DNA from: Planctomycetes bacterium MalM25
GTDB taxonomy: Bacteria; Planctomycetota; Planctomycetia; Pirellulales; Lacipirellulaceae
DNA length: 64,000 nucleotides
Assembly: GCA_007745835.1 (NCBI GenBank)
Contig: CP036424.1
Span: 558,001 to 622,000, forward strand
Direction of reading: 5' to 3'
A model generated the notes under the pieces. It had not been told where the DNA came from. It was given only the letters and a program-made list of their open reading frames with translations, and did not search any database. Within the stretch, counting starts at the first letter, position 1. Each line of letters starts with the position of its first letter. This document shows, one piece after another, positions 17,697 through 26,408 of the stretch. The position numbers were made by a program, and so were the translations under genes.

Positions 17697-18149
17697 ATGG
17701 ATTGCGATCGGGTATTCGCCGCCTTAACTGCGGGCCCTTTCCCGACCGGGGCGCCGACCGACGACGAGGTCCAGCAACACCTCCACAGTTGTCCGAGCTG
17801 CCGACGGATCGCCGAAGCGCTGCGCCCCGATGACGATTTAGCCCACGAAGCGCTCGTTGCGCACGAACGCCAATCGCTGCCCCGTTACCGCAACGCCCTG
17901 AGTCCCGTAGCGGCCAGCGGCACGCCGACCGCTCAGGTCGGAGCCGCGTCGGCATGGCGTCAGCCCGCCGCGGGGACCAGCGGGTGGGACTCGCATTTCG
18001 GCCTCGCCGCCGCCACGCAGCAGGTCGCCGCGTTCACGCTCGCCCCCCGGCGTCGCGTCGGTAGGTGGGGCGAACTGGCGTTGCTTGTCGCGCTGAGCGC
18101 CGCCGTGGGGCTGAGCGGATGGGGCCTCGGCTCGATCCTCTTCTTCTAG
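17697..18149 (+). CDS. Anti-sigma-like zinc-finger membrane protein
   Basis: A 150-residue protein with an N-terminal HxxxCxxC motif (HLHSCPSCRR, residues about 28-37) like the zf-HC2 domain of anti-sigma factors, a Pro/Ala-rich middle and one C-terminal membrane helix (LALLVALSAAVGLSGWGLGSIL). AGGAG precedes ATG 17697 closely. No ECF sigma gene is adjacent, so an anti-sigma role is only an inference; membrane proteins with this finger can also be structural. Confidence 0.75.
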   Translation: MDCDRVFAALTAGPFPTGAPTDDEVQQHLHSCPSCRRIAEALRPDDDLAHEALVAHERQSLPRYRNALSPVAASGTPTAQVGAASAWRQPAAGTSGWDSHFGLAAATQQVAAFTLAPRRRVGRWGELALLVALSAAVGLSGWGLGSILFF

Positions 18150-18375
18150 TCTCTTTTTCCGGGGCTGCCTCTCTCGATGACGGCCGGATCGTAACGATTG
18201 TGCAAGGAGACAACCCTCGGGAATCGGGGCTCCGCCGCCACACCGTGCCGAATCGCGTTCTATCTTTCAAATGGCGGTTCGCTGACCGCTCACGCTCTTC
18301 GTCTGTTCTGGCGACCCCTTGCTGAAGGGCCGCCACGTTGGGTCGTTCGACCCCTACTCGACGCGAGGGAAGCGC

Positions 18376-18774
18376 ATGTTGCTTTCGGCGCCCGATGTCG
18401 GCATCGCCCCCGGTGACAGCCCCGTGCTACGCACGGTCTTCGATCGGCTGAAACCGGAGCCTCAGGAACGCCGCCGCGAGCGGCGCGACCCGTTCCGCTA
18501 CGTGATGCGGCTGACGCCGTTGGAAGGGGCGGCGCCCGTTGGCGAGCCGATGTACGTGGTGGGGCGCGACCTGACGCCCTTCGGCATCGGGTTCGAGCAC
18601 CCGGCACCCCTCCCGCACCGCCGGGTCCGGCTGACTGCGGCGGACGCGGCGCTCGAGGATTTGGGCCTGGGCGATCTGGAGATCGAGGTGGTGCTCCGCT
18701 GGTGCCGCTTCCTGGAGGCGGCTCGCTACGAGTCGGGCGGCCGGATCACGCAGACGTCGCACCCGTTGAAGTGA
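18376..18774 (+). CDS. PilZ-like domain protein
   Basis: A 132-residue protein. Residues 33-105 show the PilZ outline: an Arg-rich start (ERRRERRDPFRY), a beta strand (YVMRLTPL), then VVGRDLTPFGIGFEHP, which resembles the D/N-x-S-x-x-G motif with Thr for Ser, followed by PHRRVRLT. PilZ proteins bind cyclic di-GMP through those Arg and D-x-S-x-x-G residues. The match is by eye and imperfect. ATG 18376 has GAGGGA five bases upstream. Confidence 0.65.
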   Translation: MLLSAPDVGIAPGDSPVLRTVFDRLKPEPQERRRERRDPFRYVMRLTPLEGAAPVGEPMYVVGRDLTPFGIGFEHPAPLPHRRVRLTAADAALEDLGLGDLEIEVVLRWCRFLEAARYESGGRITQTSHPLK

Positions 18775-18909
18775 GCGCCCCGGGTCGCGTTTTTTGACAA
18801 GCAGCCCCGATCCGTGGCAGACTCCCCGTCGGAACAGACAGGGAGCGCGGCACGTCGGGCTCGGCCCCGACGGTTCTCGCAGCGCCCCGCCACCCCAGCG
18901 GAGGCGACC

Positions 18910-19707
18910 ATGCACCGGACGATTCTTGCGGCGGGTTTCTTGGCGGCGTCGGCGTTGTTCAGCTTCGCAGACGATCCTACGAAACGGATCTGGGTCACCC
19001 TCGACCCCGAGGCGACCGAGCGGATGTACGAGGTGCTGCGCGAGGAGACCGTCTCACGCATCGACTTCGACGGGGCGCCACTCGAGGAAGTGCTCGACTA
19101 CTTGAGTGGTTTGATCGGCCACGAGATCCAGTTGGACAATTTGGCGTTGGATGAGTTGGGCCTTGGCCCGGATGAACCGGTTGTGATCAAGGCCCAGAGT
19201 TTGAAGCTCGGCGCCGTACTGAAGCTCTTGCTCGACCCCTTGGAGCTAACCTGTATCGTCCAGAATGGGGCGTTGATTATCACCACCGAAGACGAGGCGC
19301 TCTGTCGGCTGACAACGGCCGTTTATCCGGTAGGTGATCTGCTGCTCTACGATGAGCATGGTCCCAATTACGACTCGCTAGTGAACGTCGTCACGATGAC
19401 GATCGCCGCCGACACCTGGGCCGAGAACGGTGGCGGCGAAGCCGAGATCCGCCCGTACCCGCAGCGGGCTTCGATCGTGGTCTCGCAGATGACGTCGGTC
19501 CACGAATCGATCGCCAGCTTGCTCAATGCGCTGCGACGTCCTGAGGTCGACTCCAAGGCCAAACTGACGCCTGCCCCGAACGGCCACGGCTATGAGCCGG
19601 GAGGTGGAGGCCGCCCGCTAGAGGGTTCTACCGGAGGCGGTACTTTCAGCCTCGAACGGGGCGCAGATGATAGCGTTCAAATAATCCCTTCGGCAGTTGA
19701 GCGATGA
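18910..19707 (+). CDS. Exported STN/secretin N-domain-like protein
   Basis: A 265-residue protein with a signal peptide (MHRTILAAGFLAASALFSFA). The region about 40-125 has the STN pattern of secretins and TonB receptors: ISR-like IDFDGAPLEEVLDYLSGLIG, LDNLALDELGL, LGAVLKLLLDPLELTCIVQNGALIITT. The later part reads VVSQMTSVHESIASLLNALRR, as in planctomycete secretin-like proteins, and ends in a Gly-rich tail. GGAGGC precedes ATG 18910. Its stop overlaps the ftr start (ATGA), so both are translated together. Confidence 0.75.
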   Translation: MHRTILAAGFLAASALFSFADDPTKRIWVTLDPEATERMYEVLREETVSRIDFDGAPLEEVLDYLSGLIGHEIQLDNLALDELGLGPDEPVVIKAQSLKLGAVLKLLLDPLELTCIVQNGALIITTEDEALCRLTTAVYPVGDLLLYDEHGPNYDSLVNVVTMTIAADTWAENGGGEAEIRPYPQRASIVVSQMTSVHESIASLLNALRRPEVDSKAKLTPAPNGHGYEPGGGGRPLEGSTGGGTFSLERGADDSVQIIPSAVER

Positions 19708-20582
19708 AACCGGCGGACTCCTCGTTCGACACCAGCGCCCACGCCGAAGCGTTCGCCGCACGCTACGCGCGGCTGATCGTCACCGCGGCGGACACGCACT
19801 GGCTCACGGCTGTCAGTCAGGCGCTGTGCGGGTACGGGTCGAGCGTTATCGGGTGTGACGCGGAGATCGCCGTCGAGCGCCCGCTCGCCCCGAGCGAGAC
19901 GCCCGACGGACGCGCCGGCGTGGCGGTGCTCGCCTTCGCGTTCCGCGGCGCGGCGCTCGGCCGGGCGGTCGCCAACCGGGTTGGACAGACCGTGCTGACC
20001 TGCCCAACCGCCGCCGTGTTCGATGGCCTGCCCGAAGCGTCCGACCGTGCTCCGCTGGGCGATTACCTCCGCTGCTTCGGCGACGGCCACGAGCGGCAGG
20101 CAGCCGACAGGTGGACGCTCCCCATCATGGAGGGGGAGGTCAGTTTCCCGGCGACAATCGGCCTCGGCCGAGGCGTCGCGGGTGGCAACCTCCTCTTCTG
20201 CGGCCGCGATCAGCCGACCGCCTTAGCCCCGGCCCAGCGGGCCGCGGAGTCCTTGCGCGAACTGCCCGGAATCATCACCCCGTTCCCGGGCGGCGTCTGC
20301 CGCAGCGGCAGCAAGGTCGGCTCCCGGTACCGCAAACTCATCGCCTCGACGAACGAGGCGTACTGCCCCACGCTGCAAGATTCGGTCGCGTCGAAGCTTC
20401 CCAAAGGGACCGCGTGTGTCTATGAGTTGATCATCAACGGCGTCGATGAGGCCGCGGTCCGCACCGCGATGCGGACCGCCCTCGCAGTCGCCCGCGATTA
20501 CGACCTGCTCACCGTCACCGCCGCTGATTATGGTGGACGCCTCGGCGGTGTCCGCATCCCACTCTCTGAGTTGTTGAGTTGA
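19704..20582 (+). CDS. ftr: Formylmethanofuran--tetrahydromethanopterin formyltransferase
   Basis: Moves the formyl group between methanofuran and tetrahydromethanopterin in C1 metabolism; in methylotrophs and planctomycetes it works in the FhcABCD complex for formaldehyde oxidation. The 292 residues match archaeal Ftr closely: DTSAHAEAFAARYARLIVTAA, SETPDGRAGVAVL, GQTVLTCPTAAVFDGLPEA, FGDGHE, GVAGGNLLF, PFPGGVCRSGSKVGSRY, STNEAYCPTL and CVYELIINGVDEAAV. It overlaps the preceding gene by ATGA and the next by TTGA. fhcA, fhcB, fhcC and mch are not in the window. Confidence 0.93.
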   Translation: MKPADSSFDTSAHAEAFAARYARLIVTAADTHWLTAVSQALCGYGSSVIGCDAEIAVERPLAPSETPDGRAGVAVLAFAFRGAALGRAVANRVGQTVLTCPTAAVFDGLPEASDRAPLGDYLRCFGDGHERQAADRWTLPIMEGEVSFPATIGLGRGVAGGNLLFCGRDQPTALAPAQRAAESLRELPGIITPFPGGVCRSGSKVGSRYRKLIASTNEAYCPTLQDSVASKLPKGTACVYELIINGVDEAAVRTAMRTALAVARDYDLLTVTAADYGGRLGGVRIPLSELLS

Positions 20583-21787
20583 AGAATCTCACGCAAAGGC
20601 GCGAAGCAGTTTTCGTCCTGCTGCTCGCGAGCGCGTCGGCGTTGGCGCAGGAGCCGGTTGAAAGCGACAGCCGGCAGCTCCTGCTCAAGGACTTTCGCCC
20701 CGAGTCGCAACTCGCCACACCACGGACGCCGATCGAGCACGCGAGCTTCCCGGTGGTCGACGTCCACACGCACCCGAAGCGCCGGCTGCGGCACGACCCG
20801 GCGCGGCTTGATGAGTTTATCGGCGTCATGGACGCGCACCGCGTGGCGCTCTGTGTCAGTCTCGACGGCGGGTTGGGGGATGACCTAGAGGAGCACCTCG
20901 CGTACCTGCGCCCCCACTCAGGTCGGTTCCTCGTCTTCGCAAACGTCGACTGGATCGGCGGAGGCCAGCGCGACGACCCGGCGACCTGGGACTGCCACCG
21001 CCCCGGCTTCGCGCGCCGCACCGCCCAGCGTTTGGCGGAAGCCAAACGATCAGGCGTCGTCGGCCTCAAGGTCTTCAAGCAACTCGGCCTCGGTTACCGC
21101 AACCCGGACGGCTCGCTCGTGGCGATCGACGACCCGCGGTGGGACCCGATTTGGGCGGCGTGCGGCGAGCTCGGTCTGCCGGTCATTATCCACTCGGCCG
21201 ACCCGGTCGCCTTCTTCGAGCCGATCGACGAGACCAACGAACGCTGGGAAGAACTCAGCCGCCACCCCGATTGGAGCTTCCACGGCGTCGATCCGACGGG
21301 GCGGCCGTGGCCGACGCACGAGAAGCTGCTCGCCGCCCGCAACCGGGTGATCGAACGCCATCCGCGGACGACCTTCCTGGGCGCCCACCTGGCGAACCAC
21401 CCCGAGAATCTCGCCGAGGTGGGGGAGTGGCTGGAGCGGTTCCCCAATTTGGTGGTCGAGATCTCGTCGCGCATCGCCGAGCTGGGCCGCCAGCCGTACA
21501 CGGCGCGAGAATTCTTCATCGAGTGGCAAGATCGCATCCTCTTCGGCACCGACGGCCCCCGACCCGCGGCCCGCCTGAGCCCTCACTGGCGGTTCTTTGA
21601 GACCCGCGACGAGTACTTTGCCTACGCCGAAAACCCCTTCCCTCCGCAGGGGCTGTGGCGGATTCACGGGATCGATCTGCCCGAATCGGTGCTGAAGAAG
21701 CTGTATCACGAGAACGCCGCCCGGGTGATTCCGGGCGTGCGAGAGAAGCTCCAGCGGGTGACAAAATCGAAAGCCTGGGGGCCTTAG
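20579..21787 (+). CDS. Secreted amidohydrolase-family (TIM barrel) protein
   Basis: A 402-residue protein of the amidohydrolase_2 type. It has the metal-binding V-D-V-H-T-H near residue 62, a central VGLKVFKQLG (where Lys or carboxylated Lys is often found), LPVIIHSAD, TTFLGAHLANHPE and the C-terminal LFGTDGPRP with the catalytic Asp. A signal peptide (AVFVLLLASASALA) makes it exported. The start TTG 20579 overlaps the ftr stop codon (TTGA). The first codons come from a CACGCAAAGGCGCGAAG-type repeat. The substrate is unknown. Confidence 0.85.
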   Translation: MKNLTQRREAVFVLLLASASALAQEPVESDSRQLLLKDFRPESQLATPRTPIEHASFPVVDVHTHPKRRLRHDPARLDEFIGVMDAHRVALCVSLDGGLGDDLEEHLAYLRPHSGRFLVFANVDWIGGGQRDDPATWDCHRPGFARRTAQRLAEAKRSGVVGLKVFKQLGLGYRNPDGSLVAIDDPRWDPIWAACGELGLPVIIHSADPVAFFEPIDETNERWEELSRHPDWSFHGVDPTGRPWPTHEKLLAARNRVIERHPRTTFLGAHLANHPENLAEVGEWLERFPNLVVEISSRIAELGRQPYTAREFFIEWQDRILFGTDGPRPAARLSPHWRFFETRDEYFAYAENPFPPQGLWRIHGIDLPESVLKKLYHENAARVIPGVREKLQRVTKSKAWGP

Positions 21788-21959
21788 GCCATCGCTGGGA
21801 AACGGACGTTTCTTCTGGGAAAGGCGGCCGAACGTTGCAACCGCCTCGTCGCAACGATTACACTCCTGCGAATAAGAGCGTCGGCGATTGGGCCGGCGCG
21901 TAACCAATCTGCGGGACACGCCGTTCGTGCGTGTCCAGACTGCCGAGGCCGCGAGCGGG

Positions 21960-23642
21960 ATGAACCAAGAGACCGACGTGGCGACTCATAAGGTTGAGTC
22001 GTCCGAAGAGTCTTCGCCGGAAGCGACGACCGAAACCCCCACCGCGAAGGAATCCTCCAGCCCCGCCGCGACAGCGCCAGCCGCTGAGGCAGCGCCCGCT
22101 GAAGCCGCGCCCGCGCCCCCTGCGGGTGAGGCGCCGGCAGCCGAGTCCGCCGCGGGCGAACGCCCCAGCGATCGCCTCCAGGTCGGGGCGAAGCGTGAGG
22201 AGGGCGCCCGGCCCGACGCCGCGTTGAAGCCCAAGCCGGTGAACCCGGTCACCGAGGGCGAGGGCGTGCCGATCGACACCAAAAGCTATCCGCCCCCCAA
22301 CGCGCGCACCGCGCCGACCGACGAGGAAGAGGCGGAGCTCGCCAAGCTGATGGAGGGCGCCTCGGCCGCCGAGGTGCTCGACACCGAGGCCGCCGCCGCG
22401 CCGAAGGAGCTCGAGTCGGGCTCGAAGCAGAAGGGCAAGGTGATCAAGGTCACCGGCGACTCGGTCTTCGTCGATCTCGGCACGCACCTGCAGGGCGTCG
22501 TGCCGCTCAAGCAGTTCGAGCCGAAGAAGACCGTCGACCCCAAGCCGGCCGCTCCTGCTGAAGCCGAAGCCACCGAAGCCGCCAAGGCCGAGACGCCCGC
22601 CGCCGAGGGCGACGCGCCCGCCGAAGCGGATCCCGAATCGCACGCCCCCGACGAGGGAGCGGAGATCGAGGTCGTCGTCTCGGGTCTGAACGCGGACGAG
22701 GGTCTCTACGAGCTGAGGCTCCCCGCCGCGGCGCAAGAGATCGGCGATTGGGACGAGGTCGAATCGGGCAAGGTCGTCGAGGTGACGATCACCGGCAAGA
22801 ACAAGGGTGGCCTCGAGTGCAAGGTCTCCGGCATCCGCGGCTTCATGCCGATGGGGCAGATCTCGATCTTCCGTGTTGAGAACCCGGAGGAGTACGTCGG
22901 TCAGCGGCTGACGGCCGTCATCACCGAGGCGAACCGCGCCCGCAAGAACGTGATCCTCAGCCACCGCGCCGTGATGGAGCGTGAGCGGGCCGAGAACCGC
23001 GACAAGCTGATCGCGGAGCTGGCGCCCGGTCAGATGCGCGACGGCGTCGTCCGGTCGCTGCGCGACTTCGGCGCCTTTGTCGACCTAGGCGGCGTCGATG
23101 GCTTGGTCCACGTGAGCAAGCTGTCGTGGGACCGCATCAGCCACCCGAAGGAGGTCCTCACCGAGGGCCAGACGATCCAGGTCAAGATCGAGAAGATCGA
23201 CAAGGAGACCGGCAAGATCGCCCTCTCCTACCGCGAGGCGGCCGCCAATCCGTGGGACTCGGCCGAGGCCGATTTCCCGGTCAACTCGTCCGTGACGGGC
23301 AAGATCACCAAGACGATGGACTTCGGCGCCTTCGTGCGGCTGGGGCCGGGCGTCGAGGGGCTGATCCACATCTCGGAGCTCGACCACAAGCGGGTCCACC
23401 GCGTGACGGATGTCGTCAGCGAGGGCCAGGAGGTCGAGGCGAAGGTCCTGTCGGTCGATCGCGGCAAGCAGCGGATCGCCCTCTCGCTCAAGGCGCTGAT
23501 GGCCGCCCCGGCGAAGCCCGAGCGGCAGAAGCGTGAGGACGAGCCCGATGAACCCAAACGCGAACGCCCCAAGTTCAAGAACCTCAAGGGCGGCACCGGC
23601 AGCGGCGGTGGCGACGGCGAGAAATTCGGGCTGAAGTGGTGA
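21960..23642 (+). CDS. S1 RNA-binding domain protein, rpsA-like
   Basis: A 560-residue protein with an Ala/Glu/Pro-rich N-terminus (1-135) and four S1-type domains. The first (from SKQKGKVIKVTGDSVFVDLG) is interrupted after KQFEPKK by an acidic insertion of about 50 residues. The second begins ESGKVVEVTITGKNKGGL; the third contains MRDGVVRSLRDFGAFVDLGG; the fourth VTGKITKTMDFGAFVRLGPG. The last two are the most canonical. This matches ribosomal protein S1 organisation, with fewer domains than the six of E. coli. ATG 21960 is chosen over the frame from 21888. Confidence 0.88.
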   Translation: MNQETDVATHKVESSEESSPEATTETPTAKESSSPAATAPAAEAAPAEAAPAPPAGEAPAAESAAGERPSDRLQVGAKREEGARPDAALKPKPVNPVTEGEGVPIDTKSYPPPNARTAPTDEEEAELAKLMEGASAAEVLDTEAAAAPKELESGSKQKGKVIKVTGDSVFVDLGTHLQGVVPLKQFEPKKTVDPKPAAPAEAEATEAAKAETPAAEGDAPAEADPESHAPDEGAEIEVVVSGLNADEGLYELRLPAAAQEIGDWDEVESGKVVEVTITGKNKGGLECKVSGIRGFMPMGQISIFRVENPEEYVGQRLTAVITEANRARKNVILSHRAVMERERAENRDKLIAELAPGQMRDGVVRSLRDFGAFVDLGGVDGLVHVSKLSWDRISHPKEVLTEGQTIQVKIEKIDKETGKIALSYREAAANPWDSAEADFPVNSSVTGKITKTMDFGAFVRLGPGVEGLIHISELDHKRVHRVTDVVSEGQEVEAKVLSVDRGKQRIALSLKALMAAPAKPERQKREDEPDEPKRERPKFKNLKGGTGSGGGDGEKFGLKW

Positions 23643-23767
23643 GCGACCTCGGCTGGCGCCGGCGGATGCCGCCCGGCCCTTGGTGGTCCATTGTGCTCGT
23701 GTCGCCGTTTCTCGTCGGGATCGTTGTCGCTGGCTCCATCTGGTTCTTGAAGTGGCTCGCCAGCTGA
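23639..23767 (+). CDS. Small single-span membrane protein
   Basis: A 42-residue ORF whose GTG start overlaps the TGA of the S1 gene (GTGA). It reads VSDLGWRRRMPPGPWWSIVL then VSPFLVGIVVAGSIWFLKWL with AS at the end: a basic N-terminus, a Pro/Trp boundary and one clear membrane helix. Gene coupling, positive-inside charge and a terminator directly after it all support a real gene, although it is below usual size limits. Function unknown. Confidence 0.6.
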   Translation: MSDLGWRRRMPPGPWWSIVLVSPFLVGIVVAGSIWFLKWLAS

Positions 23768-23783
23768 CGCCACGACTAAACAA

Positions 23784-23815
23784 CCGAGGCCTTCGCCCGC
23801 AAGCGAAGGCCTCGG
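23784..23815. terminator. Bidirectional terminator between convergent genes
   Basis: A perfect 13-bp stem (CCGAGGCCTTCGC, 23784-23796, with 23803-23815) and six-base loop. On the minus strand it is followed by TTGTTT, so it best fits the end of the gene at 23837-24499; it also lies 17 bases after the small ORF on the plus strand. Confidence 0.88.
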
Positions 23816-23836
23816 CCCGTTCGAGGCTTATCGGGC

Positions 23837-24499
23837 TCAGTGCGCCTTGCGCTTCAGCTCACGCGACACCTCTTCGACGACCTCCTCGAGCGCGTCTTCG
23901 AGGCCGAAATCGAAGGCGATCTTCGTCGCCGTCCGGGTGAGCTCCTGCACCCGCTCGGGGGACAGGTCGCAGTCGGCGTCGATGGAGACCGTTTCATTCC
24001 CTCCGCCGGCGAGGATCCGCACGCCCCGCACGGCGCCCTCATCGTTCCGCAGGGCGATGCGGACCTGCTCGCGCTGGTCGTTGACCTCGACCACCTGCTC
24101 CCAGCCCTCGTCGGTGAGCTGGGAGTTGTGCGCCGCGACCAGCGACTGGTAGGCGGCCGGTTCGAGCTTCTCGTAGACCCGCAGGCGGACCCCGGTGATC
24201 GAGTCGGTCGCAAGCCCGAGCACTTGCTTGACGCTCCGGATCTGTTCGGCGGTCATCTTCACGGCCTCGCCGCCCCCCTGGTGCTCTTGCAGCGCTTCGG
24301 CGACGCCTGTGAGGGCCGCGTTGGTGACGCCGAACACGTCGTGAATGAGCCCGCCGGACAGGGTGATGCTCACTTTCGGCTTGGGCAACGAGGCGTCCGC
24401 CGAGTCGGCGGCCAGCGACGGCGAGGCGCCGATCAGGCAGGCCAACACGAGGCAAGCGGGCAGACCGGCACGGCGGAGGGACAAGGGCTTGGCGGACAT
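23837..24499 (-). CDS. Exported protein, possibly DUF4252-like
   Basis: A 220-residue protein with a signal peptide (LPACLVLACLIGASPSLA). The mature region contains AVKMTAEQIRSVKQVLGLA, GVRLRVYEKLEP, GWEQVVEVNDQREQVRIALR and VSIDADCDLSPERVQELTR. The alternating regulatory-like layout (strand-helix, then a two-strand segment about response to a value) recalls DUF4252, but I am not sure. AGGA precedes ATG 24499; a GTG at 24502 is one codon earlier. Confidence 0.7.
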   Translation of the reverse strand: MSAKPLSLRRAGLPACLVLACLIGASPSLAADSADASLPKPKVSITLSGGLIHDVFGVTNAALTGVAEALQEHQGGGEAVKMTAEQIRSVKQVLGLATDSITGVRLRVYEKLEPAAYQSLVAAHNSQLTDEGWEQVVEVNDQREQVRIALRNDEGAVRGVRILAGGGNETVSIDADCDLSPERVQELTRTATKIAFDFGLEDALEEVVEEVSRELKRKAH

Positions 24500-24666
24500 C
24501 ACGCGATCCTGCGGAGTGTGGAGAAGGGAGATGGGTCGGGGGTTCCCCCGACCGCCTAGTTAGGCCTTCGCTCGCCCCGACGGCATGTTGCCGACTCACC
24601 CCAATAAACCTCGTTTTTCTTCCGCCTAGTCCGCAACAGGTTACCTGCCACGCCTAAACTGGCCTC

Positions 24667-24906
24667 ATGAGAAGCGCTCTGCTCTGGCTTGCCGTCGTCA
24701 TCACCCTGGTGGCCGTTGTCATCGAGGCGTTCGCGCTGAACGCCATCGCCTACCATCTGTGGGCCGGCAGTTTCGCTGAGGCGGAGCGGCAGTCTCACCA
24801 CCAATCGGCCGCCCTTGAGCTGGCGCTCATCTCGGTCCTGGTCCCCTGTGTTCTCGCTTGGGTGTGGGTGGCGACGCTACTGATCCGCCGAAACCCCTCG
24901 GCATGA
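24667..24906 (+). CDS. Small two-span membrane protein
   Basis: A 79-residue protein with two hydrophobic helices, ALLWLAVVITLVAVVIEAFA (4-23) and LALISVLVPCVLAWVWVATL (51-71), separated by a polar segment (AEAERQSHHQS). Ends with basic residues. No ribosome site is obvious upstream of ATG 24667. Unrecognised; supported mainly by membrane-protein composition and start near the last conserved sequence. Confidence 0.55.
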   Translation: MRSALLWLAVVITLVAVVIEAFALNAIAYHLWAGSFAEAERQSHHQSAALELALISVLVPCVLAWVWVATLLIRRNPSA

Positions 24907-24909
24907 CGG

Positions 24910-25491
24910 CTACCAGACGAACGGGATCAGCCGGCAGGTGCGGCGCTGATAGTCCCGGTAGTCGTCGCCGAACCAATCCGTGAGGGCGGCCTCTTCACGG
25001 TGGATTCGATACGCCAGGGCGGGGAAGCCGACAACCGCTGCGATCGCCAGGCTCAGCAGGCTGCCAAAGCAGAGCGGGTAGCCGACCAGCATGCCCACGA
25101 AGCCGCTGTACGCCGGGTGCCGCACCCAGGCGTAGACGCCGCCGGTCTCCAGGTGGTGGGCGTCACACGTCTGGACGAAGCCGCTGAAGTTCCGCCCCAG
25201 GGTCGCTCGTGCGACCAGCCGGATCGCCAGCCCCGCCAGCACCAACGCCGCTCCGGCCGCGTGAATCCAGGCTGAGCCGAAGTCGCTCAGATGGAAGGTG
25301 ACCGCGTCGAGCCAACCGACCAGCACCGAGCCGATGAAGGCGGTCTGCAACCAAGTGAGCCCCGCTCGCTGGCGCTTCGGGCTCTCGGGCTGGAACCACC
25401 CGAGCGCGTGGATCGCTCCCTCGGCGACCGCCCATAGAACGAACAGCCCCGCGGCCGCCAGGGCGTGCAGCGGGGCGTCGGTGAGATTCAT
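24910..25491 (-). CDS. Isoprenylcysteine-type methyltransferase family membrane protein
   Basis: A 193-residue integral membrane protein with about five helices. The C-terminal half carries the ICMT/PEMT-type motifs: [40 protein letters not shown] (the R-H-P-x-Y signature) and the ending [20 protein letters not shown]. These bind S-adenosylmethionine. The natural substrate in bacteria is generally unknown. Its ATG overlaps the stop of the upstream metallo-hydrolase gene (ATGA), so the two are translationally coupled. Confidence 0.88.
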   Translation of the reverse strand: MNLTDAPLHALAAAGLFVLWAVAEGAIHALGWFQPESPKRQRAGLTWLQTAFIGSVLVGWLDAVTFHLSDFGSAWIHAAGAALVLAGLAIRLVARATLGRNFSGFVQTCDAHHLETGGVYAWVRHPAYSGFVGMLVGYPLCFGSLLSLAIAAVVGFPALAYRIHREEAALTDWFGDDYRDYQRRTCRLIPFVW

Positions 25492-26327
25492 AGCCACAGG
25501 TGCAGCCGGCCGCCGAGCAGGTCGGGCAGCTTCTGCTTGACCATCTTCTCGACCTGCCGCGGGTGGTAGCGCGTGCTCAGGTGCCCGGCGATGATCAGTT
25601 CGTTCTCGAACCTCGCTGCGCGGTCGACCCAGTCGTCCAAGTGCATGTGGCCGTGCTTGTGGATCTTCTCTTTGCGGTGCTCGGGCGAGACGAACGTCAT
25701 CTCGGCGATGAGCACCTCGGCGCGGTACATGTCGGGCGAGGCGTCCAGGCCCTTCGGCGAGCTGTCCCCCAGGTAGGCGACCGCGGGCGTGCGGATCTCG
25801 GCGCTGACTTCGGCGCCCGCTTTGCGCAGGTCACGGATCTGCTCGCCACTCAGCTCGGCGTACTCGGGTTTTAGCTTCTTCTTCCGCTTCCACACGATGT
25901 AGCCGATCGAGGGGACCGTGTGCGTGGTCGCCGTGGTGGTGACAACCAGCTCGCGCGACAGCTCGATCTCCTCGCCCGGCGTGACGCCGATCAGCTCGCA
26001 GGGGAGGCGTCCCCGATCGAGCCGCTGGAACGCGGCGAGCAGCTGCTTGACGCCGTCGAGGCACTCCTCGGGCAGGTAGATGGTGGGTGGCTCCATCTTC
26101 ATCATCCGTCGCCGCGCGACGTAGACCGGCAGCGCCGCGATGTGGTCGAGGTGGCCGTGCGAGACGAACCAAGTCTCCGTCCCCATGAAGCTCCACGGCT
26201 GCACGCCGAGGTCGAAGCCGAGGCTCATCTCGGGCAGGCGCCAGTAGCTTTGGACGGCCGCGCGGCTGTAACCCTCGATCGTGAGGTCGCCGTGCTTGAG
26301 CGTTTTAACGGGGGCGTTGTTCGGCAA
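25488..26327 (-). CDS. Metallo-beta-lactamase-fold hydrolase, RNase Z-like
   Basis: About 279 residues. The metal site begins with [15 protein letters not shown] (H-x-H-x-D-H) and continues with [20 protein letters not shown], ...LIAEMTF and [12 protein letters not shown], the order seen in RNase Z/ElaC-like proteins. It could process tRNA 3' ends, but the close PhnP/RNase Z relatives make this uncertain. Start is unclear: the frame runs to TTG 26378, through Pro-rich sequence; I place it at TTG 26327. It is coupled to the methyltransferase gene downstream. Confidence 0.82.
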   Translation of the reverse strand: MPNNAPVKTLKHGDLTIEGYSRAAVQSYWRLPEMSLGFDLGVQPWSFMGTETWFVSHGHLDHIAALPVYVARRRMMKMEPPTIYLPEECLDGVKQLLAAFQRLDRGRLPCELIGVTPGEEIELSRELVVTTTATTHTVPSIGYIVWKRKKKLKPEYAELSGEQIRDLRKAGAEVSAEIRTPAVAYLGDSSPKGLDASPDMYRAEVLIAEMTFVSPEHRKEKIHKHGHMHLDDWVDRAARFENELIIAGHLSTRYHPRQVEKMVKQKLPDLLGGRLHLWL

Positions 26328-26408
26328 CGGTCGCGGGGGAGGGCTGAGAGGTCGGGTAGGGGGCGGAGGGCCCCACAAACTAGCGGGTCCGAAGGTGGGC
26401 CGTAAGCG

